Source: Bacteroides congonensis
Lineage (GTDB): Bacteria > Bacteroidota > Bacteroidia > Bacteroidales > Bacteroidaceae
Assembly (NCBI RefSeq): GCF_900130125.1
Contig: NZ_FQXY01000007.1
Coordinates: 372,001-436,000, forward strand
Length of the DNA: 64,000 bases
Direction of reading: 5' to 3'
In this document: one piece after another, positions 8,246 to 17,311 of the stretch
How the letters are laid out: every line of letters begins with the position of its first letter
How positions within the stretch are numbered: the stretch's first letter is position 1
Position numbers and translations under genes: made by a program
The notes under the pieces: generated by a model
The model's database searches: none
The model's input: the letters and a program-made list of their open reading frames with translations, nothing else
Told to the model about the DNA's origin: nothing

Positions 8246-9476
8246 AGGAGAATTTGTTGGCAAGCCGTTTGGACAACGCTTTCATATCGTTTCCGATTTT
8301 CTCGTTATTGACACGGGCGTATCGTTGGGTAGTTTGAATATTACGATGCCCCATCATACGGCTGACACTTTCTATTGGAACGCCTTGCGACAGGCACAAT
8401 TGGGAAGCGAAGGTATGCCGGCTTTGATGGAAGGAAATCGCTTTATCAATCCTGCAATGTCGGGCGATAATTTTTAGGGCATAGTTGATTCTGCCTTGCC
8501 CCAATACGGGAAAAACAAGATTTTCCTTTGCCAAGCCTCTGTACTTTTCCAAAATCTTTACGGGAATATCCAACAGTTTTACATGGAACGGAATGCCCGT
8601 CTTTTGGCGCGACATGGAAATCCAAAGGCTATCGTCTTCTTCGGTAACAATATCTTTCCAAGTAAGTTTTTTCAAATCCACGTAGGAAATGCCCGTGAAA
8701 GCGGCGAAGACAAACAAATCACGGATAAAGCACTGGCTTTGCGATTCCAACGGCGTGGATATAAGCCGTTCAAATTCTTCTTTCGTCAGTGAACGGATTT
8801 GAAATTCAGGCTTTTTGACTTTGAAACCCAAGAACGGCGGGTAAGTTATCAAATTCCGATGCAGGGCTAAACGTACCGCTTTAAATAGCAGAAAAATAAC
8901 CGTTGCCACCGATTCATCCGTCATTTTCCGTTCGACCCGCAAATGAAAATCGAAGGCTTCGATAAAAGGCAGGTCTAACTGATTCAGCGGAATATCCTGA
9001 ACCTTGTACTTCGCAAGAATGAAGCGTTTCATTTGCTTGTAAGCGTTCTTATACTTCGGGTAAGTCGATGCAGACCTGTCGATTCCGATTCTCGCATGAA
9101 ATTCCTGCATGATTTCTTCGAAAAACACAAGCAACGTTTTTTGTACTGATGCCATGCCCTGAAAGGCGTTCTTCACTTCCGAAGCGGTTACCTTTCCCGT
9201 CCGCTTTAGAATGTCCTTGTAATGCGCGTGTATAGAGAGATTAATTTTATTAATCTCTCGGTTAAGTTGGGTAGCCTTGCGGCTTTTCCCTGTTGCCCGC
9301 CCCGATTTGACGTCCCAAAGGCTTTCTTCGATTTTCAGTTTTGAACCGAATTGGGCAATGCTTTTCCCGATGATGATTTTTCCGACAATCGGATAAACTT
9401 CATTCGGATTGGTTGATGCCAATCCGCTTTTTCCTTCCCGTTTCAGGTAAAAGGAGACTTTTAATTCGTCACTCAT
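8226..9476 (-). CDS. Tyrosine recombinase, Bacteroides type (first of tandem pair)
   Basis: ATG at 9476 (MSDELKVSFYLKREGKSG) gives 416 aa; the frame extends to a GTG at 9485. It has the same three-domain layout as its neighbour: an arm-binding domain with YPIVGKIIIGKSIAQF, a core-binding domain, then a catalytic domain with RQKTG, HQSRHTFASQLCLSQG and GHRNIQTTQRY (Tyr nucleophile). The first Arg site reads TGISYVDLKKL, lacking Arg. The pair are clear paralogues with GC-richer codon use than the large gene they accompany. It is the promoter-proximal gene and lies about 270 bp from the inferred right edge of the island, the position expected for an integrase next to an attachment site. Confidence 0.9.
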   Translation of the reverse strand: MSDELKVSFYLKREGKSGLASTNPNEVYPIVGKIIIGKSIAQFGSKLKIEESLWDVKSGRATGKSRKATQLNREINKINLSIHAHYKDILKRTGKVTASEVKNAFQGMASVQKTLLVFFEEIMQEFHARIGIDRSASTYPKYKNAYKQMKRFILAKYKVQDIPLNQLDLPFIEAFDFHLRVERKMTDESVATVIFLLFKAVRLALHRNLITYPPFLGFKVKKPEFQIRSLTKEEFERLISTPLESQSQCFIRDLFVFAAFTGISYVDLKKLTWKDIVTEEDDSLWISMSRQKTGIPFHVKLLDIPVKILEKYRGLAKENLVFPVLGQGRINYALKIIARHCRIDKAISFHQSRHTFASQLCLSQGVPIESVSRMMGHRNIQTTQRYARVNNEKIGNDMKALSKRLANKFSYVQQSK

Positions 9477-9740
9477 AACACTCACATTTTAAGTTGGTAA
9501 AATTACGTTCTTTGTGAGTTATTTGAGCAATGTAAACCTTAGACATACAGCGTTATAGCCAGCCAATCAAAGCCGTCAAATTGCCTTGTTTTGCATCGTT
9601 CCAAATGGGTAACGTTATAGAAGCGGAAAGGCTGCGCTACTTTGCATTTTTCGACAATTCCGGCATCGGACAGCCGAAGCCATCGAAAGACATAGTTTGC
9701 TGATAACTATTCAATTACCTTTCTTTTTCTTTCCTTGCTG

Positions 9741-10490
9741 CTACTGTGATAGGTTGGTATAGCAGCTAAACAAGAACTCTCTTAGTACCTCCTGTTTCCC
9801 TTTGCTGTATTCTTTCTTATCGTACACCGCTTGCAGCTTTTTAAGCTCTTCTTCTGTAAGTACATCGCTATTTTGAGCCTTGATATTCTTTTTGATTTCA
9901 AACTTTTCATAAGGGTTCTTTGCCAGCTTTTCCTTATCAACAGCGATACCAATCAGAAATTTCAAGTTAGAGTGCTTCTTATAAACAGTAGAAAGAATAT
10001 TACCAACTTCCAATTCGTGATTGTGGAACTGCTGGATAAAGTCCAAAGTAATCTCGCCAAAAGAAAGGGTAGGTTTCCACTCCTTCATGGTATTGATTAG
10101 CTTGTAATAGTTGGAAATCGTTCCAACTGCACGGGATTGCTTTAGCTGCTCTATCTCATTCTCTATGAAAACATAGAAATCCGTATTGCCGTGATGCTTA
10201 TCTTTCAGGCGTTCCAAGAATTGAGGGATAGACAATGGGGTAAAGAAGTTCTCCATTACTATCGTATCTGCCTTCTGATATACTTCACTGATGGCTTTGT
10301 TATAGTAGTAACAACGAGGTTCAGAACCACGTACTGTATTCGATACCTTGTTCCAATGCTTAGGGTAGACTGCTATGTTCATACTAATAAGAGTAGAACG
10401 ACGGTAAGCAGTGTAACGCAGACAAACCATTTGTTTGCCTTCTTTGGTTGCGTAGTCTTTGCGCAACTCAATCTTAATCGTAGCTTTCAT
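9741..10490 (-). pseudogene. Truncated tyrosine recombinase, catalytic domain missing
   Basis: The ATG at 10490 (MKATIKIELRKDYATKEG) opens a normal arm-binding and SAM-like region: QMVCLRYTAYRRSTLISMNIAVYPKHW, then the NYYKLINTMKEWKP core-binding part. After LREFLFSCYT the sequence changes to NLSQ and stops. Homologues continue here into the catalytic domain (first Arg motif), so the protein is cut at about 249 aa and lacks all catalytic residues. The break at roughly 9745-9765 coincides with the right edge of the tandem-recombinase island, which presumably inserted into this gene. The missing 3' part may lie left of the window. The start is only 56 bp from the ISAon1-type element. Confidence 0.8.
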
Positions 10491-10597
10491 TACAATTCTT
10501 CGCTGTTTTACTGTAAAACAATTGTAAAACAAAAGCTGAAAACTATGAAATTTCGGCTCAGTTGTAAATCTTGGGGGATTAACTAGTGTTAATTCCC

Positions 10598-11433
10598 TCA
10601 TGCATATACTTTGGCTAACCTAAATAGGAAAAACTTTCTGTCTACTACCCCTCTAAATGATGCTCTAAATGCCTTTATTTTGGCATTAAATGCTTCTGCC
10701 TCCGCATTCGTACTTCTGTTCACAAAGAAGTTCAATATTCTTTCATAATGGTTTTCAATGGAATTAGCCACAGTGGAAAATGTGTCATATCCATATTCTT
10801 CTATTTTATTGTACCATAACGCGAGTTTGGCTCTTGCCACATCCTTGTCATAAGTAGCCGAGAATATCTTTCCTAACTGGAGTGAATAGTAGTATACATG
10901 CTTGATATCCTCAAACTGTTTAAATAAAATTTCTGCTCTAATCTTCTGACTTTTGGTCCATTTATCAGGTGATTTAAAAAGAAGATATCTACTTCTGGCC
11001 AGGAGTTGTTTGATTGTATCCCCATTCTCAAATACTTCCGGTTCATAATCAATTCCTCTCTTTCGTGCTTCTTTCATCCGCTTGTTTTCTTCCTTGATTA
11101 TCTGGCGATTTTATACATGCTTGCGGCCATGTCCAAAGTGATTTCCTTGACTTGCCGGCGTATATCTTCCGGAATCAACATCAGTACAGCTATAACGTCT
11201 TCCGCTTTAGTCCCCTTAATGACTGCCACAATAGAACCTTTTCTTCCATGTTTGTCCTTATTGATAATGATTGTGTAAAGCTCTCCCTTGCTTAGGGCTG
11301 TCTCGTCTATACAAAGACGATAGCCGACATTCTTGGGATAAAGAATATAATCTTGGGCATGCTCTTTTTGTTCCCAGTCTTTATAATCACTTAAATGTTC
11401 TTTGTATTGACTCTGAAGCTGTTTACCATCCAT
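10598..11433 (-). pseudogene. ISAon1-family transposase, frameshifted and internally deleted
   Basis: The coding region is split into two frames. The 5' part (11433-11098) runs MDGKQLQSQYKEHLSDYK to ITLDMAASMYKIAR and stops. The 3' part (from about 11092 to 10598) resumes in another frame as EENKRMKEARKRGIDYEP, then LLARSRYLLFKS, NRSTNAEAEAFNAKIKAFR and ends FRLAKVYA. In intact relatives these halves are joined by about 40 residues containing CFPNAT and the VIDRFHVQKLALEA catalytic-Asp segment, which is absent here. An internal deletion that also shifts the frame is the simplest explanation. The protein would be inactive. The 5' frame stays open upstream to about 11476, overlapping the N-terminal ORF. 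Confidence 0.8.
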
Positions 11434-11461
11434 ACAATAATGTTCAGCTACGCTTTGGCAG

Positions 11462-11842
11462 CTAACGGCATGATTGTCTAAGTAATTCTTTTAAAAATGC
11501 TCCGAACTCTGCTGTAATGCGAGTGCCGGAGGCTACCAAAGTCCAGTCACGACTATAGGTCTGTCCTGTTGTAGGCTCTTCCCAACGACGACGTTTGATA
11601 CGCAAATAAACTGCTTTTCCACGGATAGGGAAATCTTGTACTTCAATCTCGGGAAAGAAGCCTTTGGAATGAAGATGAAGGTCGGAATATTCATCAGGGA
11701 TAACAGCTTTCTCTTCCAAATAAAGGATAAAACAGGTATCTTGAGAAATACTGTCAACAAGCGTAAAATAATCAAGTAAGCCCGAAGGTAAGAACAAGCT
11801 TAGGGCATCAATTAAAGCTATGGATTGAGAAGGAGTTTTCAT
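11462..11842 (-). CDS. ISAon1-family transposase N-terminal region protein
   Basis: The 126-aa ORF starts MKTPSQSIALIDALSLFLPSG, and includes YFTLVDSISQDTCFILYLEE, a basic RIKRRRWEEPTTGQ stretch and RITAEFGAFLKELLRQ. This is the separate first ORF of ISAon1-like elements, a helix-turn-helix-like DNA-binding part. The transposase frame lies +1 relative to its end, so in active elements a fusion could arise by frameshifting across the overlap; that is inferred. The ORF itself is intact, but its partner is broken. Confidence 0.75.
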   Translation of the reverse strand: MKTPSQSIALIDALSLFLPSGLLDYFTLVDSISQDTCFILYLEEKAVIPDEYSDLHLHSKGFFPEIEVQDFPIRGKAVYLRIKRRRWEEPTTGQTYSRDWTLVASGTRITAEFGAFLKELLRQSCR

Positions 11843-11940
11843 GATGCAAAAGTAGATATTTTAACCAAATCCCCCAAATTTTCAGACTGAGCCGAAATTT
11901 CTTCTTCCAATCCTTCCACCACAGAGGACGTAAGTACTTA

Positions 11941-11979
11941 AAAAACAGAAGGATTAGAAATTTTCATTCTAATCCTTCT
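11941..11979 (-). terminator. Intrinsic terminator of tRNA-Cys
   Basis: A 13-bp perfect stem (arms 11947-11959 and 11967-11979) with a 7-nt loop is followed on the minus strand by GTTTTT (11946-11941). It lies just past the 3' end of tRNA-Cys. Confidence 0.9.
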
Positions 11980-11990
11980 TTGGCTTTAGA

Positions 11991-12061
11991 GGTTCCTGGC
12001 GGATTCGAACCGCCGTACACGGTTTTGCAGACCGCTGACTAAGCCACTCATCCAAGGAACC
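11991..12061 (-). tRNA. tRNA-Cys (GCA)
   Basis: On the minus strand the acceptor stem GGTTCCT pairs with AGGAACC. The anticodon loop is CTGCAAA (anticodon GCA), and the T arm GGCGG-TTCGAAT-CCGCC is complete. CCA is not encoded, as usual in Bacteroides. It is followed by a strong intrinsic terminator. Confidence 0.95.
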
Positions 12062-12112
12062 GTTATTTCTCGTTTGCGGTTGCAAAGGTAGTACAAATTT
12101 TGAAATTACCAA

Positions 12113-12328
12113 CTATCCGCAGCAATTTTTCTTTGTACTTTTTTTCTTTACACTGCATTCGTTCCGTTTCTTCTCCATCATATCCTTTAGTTCACAGCCA
12201 CTTACACAACTGTCGCAAGGATTAGCGCTTTCCCGCGTACGACGAAAAAAAACATAAATTCCGTATATGACTCGGGCAATGCAGAGTACAATCAGTACTC
12301 CGACTACCCATTCCTGCCAATTATTCAT
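12113..12328 (-). CDS. FeoB-associated Cys-rich membrane protein
   Basis: The 71-aa protein begins MNNWQEWVVGVLIVLCIARV. The ATG at 12328 overlaps the feoB stop (ATGA), so it is translationally coupled; the longer upstream frame lies inside feoB. It has one N-terminal transmembrane segment (residues about 7-27), a basic stretch (FFRRTRES) and a Cys-rich tail: NPCDSCVSGCELKD and KNCCG. This matches the small Cys-rich proteins that follow feoB in Bacteroidetes and Firmicutes. They are presumed to help FeoB handle ferrous iron, perhaps as a cytoplasmic metal relay, but this has not been shown biochemically as far as I know. Confidence 0.85.
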   Translation of the reverse strand: MNNWQEWVVGVLIVLCIARVIYGIYVFFRRTRESANPCDSCVSGCELKDMMEKKRNECSVKKKSTKKNCCG

Positions 12329-14811
12329 ACAAATAGTCCTCCAATCTGATAAACCGCGAATGAAACAAGCCAGGCTAATCCCGTCGTGTAACCGGCAGCG
12401 AAGAGAGCCCATTTCCAACTGCCGGATTCCTGCTTGATAGCTGCCAATGCCGCAATACACGGGAAGTAAATCAGCACAAACAACATATAACAGAAAGCAG
12501 CCAATGGAGTTATCGGTATCCGCTCCGCCAAACTAGCTTCGTCAGCTTCCGGATCATCCACATACAGAACTCCCAAAGTACTTACAACCAATTCTTTCGC
12601 TCCTACTCCCGAAATCAAGCCGATACCCAACTTCCAGTCAAATCCCATGGGCGCTATCACCGGCTCTATTGCACGGCCAAGCTGACCTATATATGAATTT
12701 TCCTGTTGTTCAGCTACCGTCTCATAGGCATCATGATTCGGATAATAACCCAAAAACCAAATGATAATAGAAGCAATCATTATAATTCCTCCCATCTTCT
12801 TCAAGTACTGTGCCCCTTTCTCCCATGTATGGCGGAAGATCGACTTTGCTGTCGGCATCCGGTAAGGCGGAAGCTCCATCACAAACGGAGTATCATCCCC
12901 TTTCACCAGAAACTTACTGAACAAACGTGCCAATAACACAGCCAGCAATATTCCAATCGCATAAATACTTAACAACACCAGACTGGCATTGTTCGGAAAG
13001 AAAGCCCCTACCAGCAATAAATAAATAGGCAGACGCGCACTGCAGGACATCAACGGATTAACCAACATCGTAATAAGGCGGCTCTTCCGGTTCTCAATCG
13101 TACGGGAAGCCATGATTGCAGGCACATTGCATCCGAATCCCATAATCAACGGAATAAATGACTTTCCGTGCAACCCCATCTTATGCATAATCTTATCCAT
13201 AATAAACGCAGCACGTGCCATATATCCTGAATCCTCCATTAACGAAATACAGAAATACAGAATAAGAATATTCGGCAAGAAGACAATGACTCCCCCTACT
13301 CCACCGACAATACCGTCAACCAGCATATCCTTCAACGGCCCTTCGGACATATTATTACGTATCAAATCACCAATCTGTTCCACTAGCCATTCAATTCCCA
13401 TCATCGGATATTCCCCAAGCACAAACGTGCCCTCAAACATCAGATACATGAAAAGGAAAAAGATGGGATACCCCCAGATACGATGAGTAACGATAGCATC
13501 CAACACTTTTGTAGTCTGCGCTTGCTCCAAATGATTATCTGTAAATGTCTCTTTCAAAGCACCACTGATAAAACCATATTTTGCATCCGTAATAGCAGAT
13601 TCACAATCTTCATTCATCGTGCCCTGAACACGTTTAGCCATTTTATCACGAATACTGAGAATATTTTCCGCATTCGGCAAAGTGCGCACAAAGCTCTCTA
13701 TATCCGGATCGTTCTCCAATAATTTGATAGACAGGAAACGGGTGGAATATTTATGGCGGATAAATTCGTTCTTGGAAACCTCCTCCTTTACCGCTTCAAT
13801 GGCTTTCTCCAAATCAGGCCCATGATTGATATGAATATGGCGGAACACACGTCCGGTTTTCTTATGTTCACGCACATAGTCTTCCAAGTGTTCCTCTTCA
13901 TGGTGTTTCCGATCTTCCAAAGAATCATGCCATTCGGTCAAATCCTTGAGCACTTCCGGGTTCATATTCCCTTGTTTATCAAAGAAGTCGACTCCTTCAT
14001 AGAGATTAATGACAACATGAAACAGAGTATCCAATCCACGATTTTTCTTACTTACCGTAGGCAACATCGGAACTCCGAACAATTTGCTCAACAAATGGTA
14101 ATCCAATGTGTTTCCACTGGCTTCCAGTTCATCGTAAATGTTCAGAGCCACGACCATACGGACATTCATGTCAATTAGTTGGGTAGTCAGATATAAATTC
14201 CGTTCGAGGTTCGAAGAGTCGACCACATTAATAATCACATCCGGGGTTTCGTCGATAATATGACGGCGGACATAAATCTCTTCCGGTGTATATGCAGACA
14301 AAGAATAGGTTCCCGGCAAATCGACAATGCGAAAATGATAACCTTCAAAATCGAAATAACCTTCTTTGGCATCTACGGTCACGCCACTATAATTTCCGAC
14401 ATGCTCGTGAGCACCGGAAGCCAGGTTAAACAAAGAAGTCTTGCCACTGTTCGGGTTTCCGACCAAGGCAACATTGATGGTACGGCGTTTACCTAACGCC
14501 AATCGTTTCATCTCTTCTTCTTTTACAGATATATCTTCAGGCAGTCCTTCATGATAAATAGCCTCTTCAGCCAGTTTTTTAGCTTCCTCTTCACTGACTA
14601 CTTCAATCATCTCAGCTTCCTGACGACGAAGGGATATTTCATAACCCAGGACTTTATATTTAATGGGATCCTTTAGTGGAGCGTTCAACAGTACTTCAAC
14701 CGTCTTACCTTTGATAAAACCCATCTCCACAATACGTTTACGAAAACCACCGTGCCCCAATACCTTAACGATGACACCTTTTTCGCCTGTTTTTAATTCG
14801 GACAAACGCAT
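12325..14811 (-). CDS. feoB: Ferrous iron transporter FeoB with fused FeoA domain
   Basis: ATG at 14811 (MRLSELKTGEKGVIVKV) gives 828 aa. Residues 1-75 are a FeoA-like SH3 domain fused to FeoB. The GTPase domain follows: G1 GNPNSGKTSLF, G3 DLPGTYSLS, G4 NIYD. A helical insertion domain comes next, and then a C-terminal polytopic membrane part with the Gate motifs (GFGCNVPAIMASR; CSARLPIYLLL). The protein imports Fe2+ across the inner membrane, important for an anaerobe. It is the first gene of a two-gene operon with the Cys-rich protein and has its own promoter at 14830-14861. No separate feoA is needed because of the fusion. Confidence 0.96.
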   Translation of the reverse strand: MRLSELKTGEKGVIVKVLGHGGFRKRIVEMGFIKGKTVEVLLNAPLKDPIKYKVLGYEISLRRQEAEMIEVVSEEEAKKLAEEAIYHEGLPEDISVKEEEMKRLALGKRRTINVALVGNPNSGKTSLFNLASGAHEHVGNYSGVTVDAKEGYFDFEGYHFRIVDLPGTYSLSAYTPEEIYVRRHIIDETPDVIINVVDSSNLERNLYLTTQLIDMNVRMVVALNIYDELEASGNTLDYHLLSKLFGVPMLPTVSKKNRGLDTLFHVVINLYEGVDFFDKQGNMNPEVLKDLTEWHDSLEDRKHHEEEHLEDYVREHKKTGRVFRHIHINHGPDLEKAIEAVKEEVSKNEFIRHKYSTRFLSIKLLENDPDIESFVRTLPNAENILSIRDKMAKRVQGTMNEDCESAITDAKYGFISGALKETFTDNHLEQAQTTKVLDAIVTHRIWGYPIFFLFMYLMFEGTFVLGEYPMMGIEWLVEQIGDLIRNNMSEGPLKDMLVDGIVGGVGGVIVFLPNILILYFCISLMEDSGYMARAAFIMDKIMHKMGLHGKSFIPLIMGFGCNVPAIMASRTIENRKSRLITMLVNPLMSCSARLPIYLLLVGAFFPNNASLVLLSIYAIGILLAVLLARLFSKFLVKGDDTPFVMELPPYRMPTAKSIFRHTWEKGAQYLKKMGGIIMIASIIIWFLGYYPNHDAYETVAEQQENSYIGQLGRAIEPVIAPMGFDWKLGIGLISGVGAKELVVSTLGVLYVDDPEADEASLAERIPITPLAAFCYMLFVLIYFPCIAALAAIKQESGSWKWALFAAGYTTGLAWLVSFAVYQIGGLFV

Positions 14812-14829
14812 AACTCTCAAAATTTTCGG

Positions 14830-14861
14830 CAAAGATAATTCATAACTTCGGAGCATGCAAA
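14830..14861 (-). promoter_or_regulatory. feoB promoter (-33/-7)
   Basis: On the minus strand TTTG (14861-14858), a 20-nt spacer and TATCTTTG (14837-14830) match the Bacteroides sigma-ABfr consensus. It lies about 19 nt upstream of the ATG at 14811. Confidence 0.8.
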
Positions 14862-14961
14862 TTATTTAGATTGTTTTTAAATAACAAGCTTTTTCGTATT
14901 CCAAGACACTGCCTGCAACTAAAAACAACGGTCATTCACTTGAGATACTTTAATAAACTAT

Positions 14962-14969
14962 TATCTTTG
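14962..14969 (+). promoter_or_regulatory. tilS -7 element next to the start codon
   Basis: TATCTTTG ends 6 nt before the ATG at 14976. Given the usual distance from this element to the start of transcription, the mRNA would have only a few 5' nucleotides. A weak TTGA at 14940 may serve as -33. Confidence 0.65.
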
Positions 14970-14975
14970 CAGAAT

Positions 14976-16256
14976 ATGATACAACAACGGATTAAACAGT
15001 ATATAGAAAAAGAGGATTTATTTTCTTCCGGCAGTAAAATCCTGATCGCATTGAGCGGCGGCGCCGACTCGGTGGCATTGCTATGCATCCTTCATGCGGC
15101 AGGTTATCCTTGTGAAGCGGCGCATTGCAATTTCCATCTGCGCGGCGAAGAATCAAACCGCGACGAGCAGTTCGTCCGCCAACTATGCAAGAAATATGGA
15201 ATCCATCTGCATACAATTGATTTTGACACTACCCGATACGCTGCCGAAAAACATATCTCCATCGAGATGGCAGCCCGTGAACTACGCTACAACTGGTTTG
15301 AAGAAATAAGAAACCAATGCCGTGCCGATGTCGTAGCAGTTGCCCATCATCAGGATGACAGTGTGGAGACGATACTGCTGAACCTGATCCGAGGAACAGG
15401 TATCACCGGATTATTGGGAATCCGCCCCCGCAATGGAGTTATCGTACGCCCGTTACTTTGTATCAACAGGGAAGAAATCATGCGATACCTGCAAAGCATC
15501 GGACAGGATTATGTGACAGACAGCACTAATCTGGAAGACGAATATACCCGTAACAAAATCCGGCTCAACCTTCTTCCGCTCATGCAGACCATTAATCCAT
15601 CCGTAAAAAACAGCCTGATAGAAACCAGCAATTACCTGAGTGATGTGGCTACTATATATAATAGGTATATAGAAGAAGCCAAAACGAGAATAGCCACAAC
15701 AGAAGGTATCCGAATCTGCGAATTAGTAAAAGAACCGGCACCCGAAGCACTTTTATTTGAAATACTACATCCATTGGGATTCAACTCCGCACAAATCAAA
15801 GACATCGTCCATTCACTTCACGGACAATCGGGAAAGCAGTTCAGCAGTAAAGAATGGAGAGTGATTAAAGACAGGGAGTTTCTTTTATTAGAAAAAATTC
15901 AGTCGGAAGATAAAGAAGAACTCCCTTTTCAAATCATCAAAGAAGAAAAAGAATATACTTCGGACTTTCAGATTCCACGAAAAAAGGGAACTGCCTGTTT
16001 CGACGCAGACAAACTGGACGAAACAATCTCTTATCGGAAATGGCGGACTGGCGATACCTTTATCCCTTTCGGAATGAAAGGAAAGAAAAAAGTAAGCGAT
16101 TATCTGACCGACCGCAAATTTTCTATCAGCCAAAAAGAACGCCAGTGGGTACTCTGTTGCGGAGAACGCATTGCGTGGTTGATAGGCGAACGGACAGACA
16201 ACCGCTTTCGTATTGATGAAACGACCCGACGTGTCGTTATCTATACAATAGTTTGA
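14976..16256 (+). CDS. tilS: tRNA(Ile)-lysidine synthetase
   Basis: ATG at 14976 ([16 protein letters not shown]) gives 426 aa; the longer frame from 14871 runs through the promoter. The N-terminal PP-loop ATPase has the SGGADS signature (about residues 22-27). The [19 protein letters not shown] motif and the C-terminal TilS domain ([20 protein letters not shown]) are present. The enzyme attaches lysine to C34 of the AUA-decoding tRNA-Ile and is essential. It probably has a nearly leaderless transcript. Its 3' end overlaps the convergent flavodoxin-ferredoxin gene by 16 nt, with no terminator between them. Confidence 0.95.
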   Translation: MIQQRIKQYIEKEDLFSSGSKILIALSGGADSVALLCILHAAGYPCEAAHCNFHLRGEESNRDEQFVRQLCKKYGIHLHTIDFDTTRYAAEKHISIEMAARELRYNWFEEIRNQCRADVVAVAHHQDDSVETILLNLIRGTGITGLLGIRPRNGVIVRPLLCINREEIMRYLQSIGQDYVTDSTNLEDEYTRNKIRLNLLPLMQTINPSVKNSLIETSNYLSDVATIYNRYIEEAKTRIATTEGIRICELVKEPAPEALLFEILHPLGFNSAQIKDIVHSLHGQSGKQFSSKEWRVIKDREFLLLEKIQSEDKEELPFQIIKEEKEYTSDFQIPRKKGTACFDADKLDETISYRKWRTGDTFIPFGMKGKKKVSDYLTDRKFSISQKERQWVLCCGERIAWLIGERTDNRFRIDETTRRVVIYTIV

Positions 16257-17077
16257 GGAAGTTTCTGTTTCTTGAAGCAATCAGACAGTAATGTAGCAAA
16301 AGGAGTATCATATACCCTTGCCTTCTTGGTGCAGACTTTCACGCAGGCACAACATTTGATACATTTGGTTTCATCCGTATGCAATTCATTCCCTTTGGTA
16401 ATGGCTCCTACCGGACAATGCACCACACACAGTCCGCAATGAGTACACATACTTTCATCCTCCACCCAAGGAGTACGGGGAAGTGGCGTGCCGCTTTTGC
16501 GGAGCTTTATAACCTTCCTCAAAAAACGGAACAAAGGGAAGAAGGGTTGGGCCGGACGTCTGATGGCACGTACATCTACCGGATAAAGAGTATCCATACT
16601 ATCGGCAGTCTGTATTTTTTCTATTATTTTTGTTCCAAAATCCGTAGCGAAAGCCAAGTCGGCGTCATTAGGGCGTCCGGCGGCAATCGGATGCTTTTCG
16701 GTGCTGTAAGAGTGCTCTCCAATAAAAGTCGCCCCAGCAATCACTTTCAATCCGTGAGGAACGGCAAAAGCGTCCAGTTCCATCAAAGCTTTTTCATAAG
16801 CGCGGTTTCCATAAACCACGACTAAGACAGTAGGGGTATCCAGTCCGCGAATATTCTGCAAACGCTCCATTGCCAAAGGAGCAACATGTCCGCCATATAC
16901 AGGAACTACAATAACAGCCAATGCAGATGTGGGGATTACGATTTCCTCAGCACTCTGTTGAGTGACATTTACGGGAAGAATATTTTTTATGCCCGTTCCG
17001 TGAACAATCGCCTCCGCTATTTGTTTTGATGTGTGTGTAGGCGAAAAATAAATTAAATAAGCTTCATTTACTGTCAT
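16241..17077 (-). CDS. EFR1-type flavodoxin/4Fe-4S ferredoxin fusion
   Basis: ATG at 17077 ([19 protein letters not shown]) gives 278 aa. The N-terminal half is flavodoxin-like: [13 protein letters not shown] is the FMN phosphate-binding loop, and [16 protein letters not shown] follows. The C-terminus carries two 4Fe-4S motifs, [16 protein letters not shown] and [16 protein letters not shown]. It is a soluble electron carrier with unknown partner. It has its own -7 element at 17097. The tail overlaps tilS on the opposite strand. Confidence 0.88.
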   Translation of the reverse strand: MTVNEAYLIYFSPTHTSKQIAEAIVHGTGIKNILPVNVTQQSAEEIVIPTSALAVIVVPVYGGHVAPLAMERLQNIRGLDTPTVLVVVYGNRAYEKALMELDAFAVPHGLKVIAGATFIGEHSYSTEKHPIAAGRPNDADLAFATDFGTKIIEKIQTADSMDTLYPVDVRAIRRPAQPFFPLFRFLRKVIKLRKSGTPLPRTPWVEDESMCTHCGLCVVHCPVGAITKGNELHTDETKCIKCCACVKVCTKKARVYDTPFATLLSDCFKKQKLPQTIV

Positions 17078-17096
17078 ACTATTTTCTTTTATATAG

Positions 17097-17104
17097 CAAA
17101 GATA
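17097..17104 (-). promoter_or_regulatory. -7 element of the flavodoxin/ferredoxin gene
   Basis: TATCTTTG on the minus strand, 20 nt upstream of ATG 17077. Confidence 0.7.
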
Positions 17105-17157
17105 CACTTTTACGTGGAAAAAAATGGTTGATTGTTCATGAAACCAAAAAAAATTAT

Positions 17158-17165
17158 TATCTTTG
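17158..17165 (+). promoter_or_regulatory. rho -7 element with long leader
   Basis: TATCTTTG lies about 147 nt upstream of the rho ATG, giving a 5' leader of roughly 140 nt. In other bacteria rho is autoregulated by premature termination in its leader; the same here is inference. Confidence 0.6.
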
Positions 17166-17311
17166 CCCCGTTGAAACATTCTACGATTCAACACATACAT
17201 CCCTAATTCATAATAAAAAACAAAACGTATGCTTGCATATCTGTGGCTATAAGCTGTAGTAATGCTGTCCATAATTCAGCTAAAAGAAATATTAATAACT
17301 TACCATACTAT

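Larger units (their letters stand above)
10547..11901 (-). mobile_element. ISAon1-type insertion sequence, decayed
   Basis: Terminal inverted repeats are visible. GAAATTTCGGCTCAGT at 10547-10562 is exactly complementary to 11886-11901, and the match continues imperfectly into a GGGGGATT block (10573-10580 and its partner at 11868-11875). The roughly 1355-bp span encloses a small N-terminal ORF and a broken transposase, both on the minus strand. No clear target duplication is seen in the immediate flanks. Because the transposase has lost an internal segment, the copy could move only with help from another copy. Confidence 0.85.

Noticed and set aside
10547-11901. Active insertion sequence
   Set aside because: The transposase is split and lacks the central catalytic segment.
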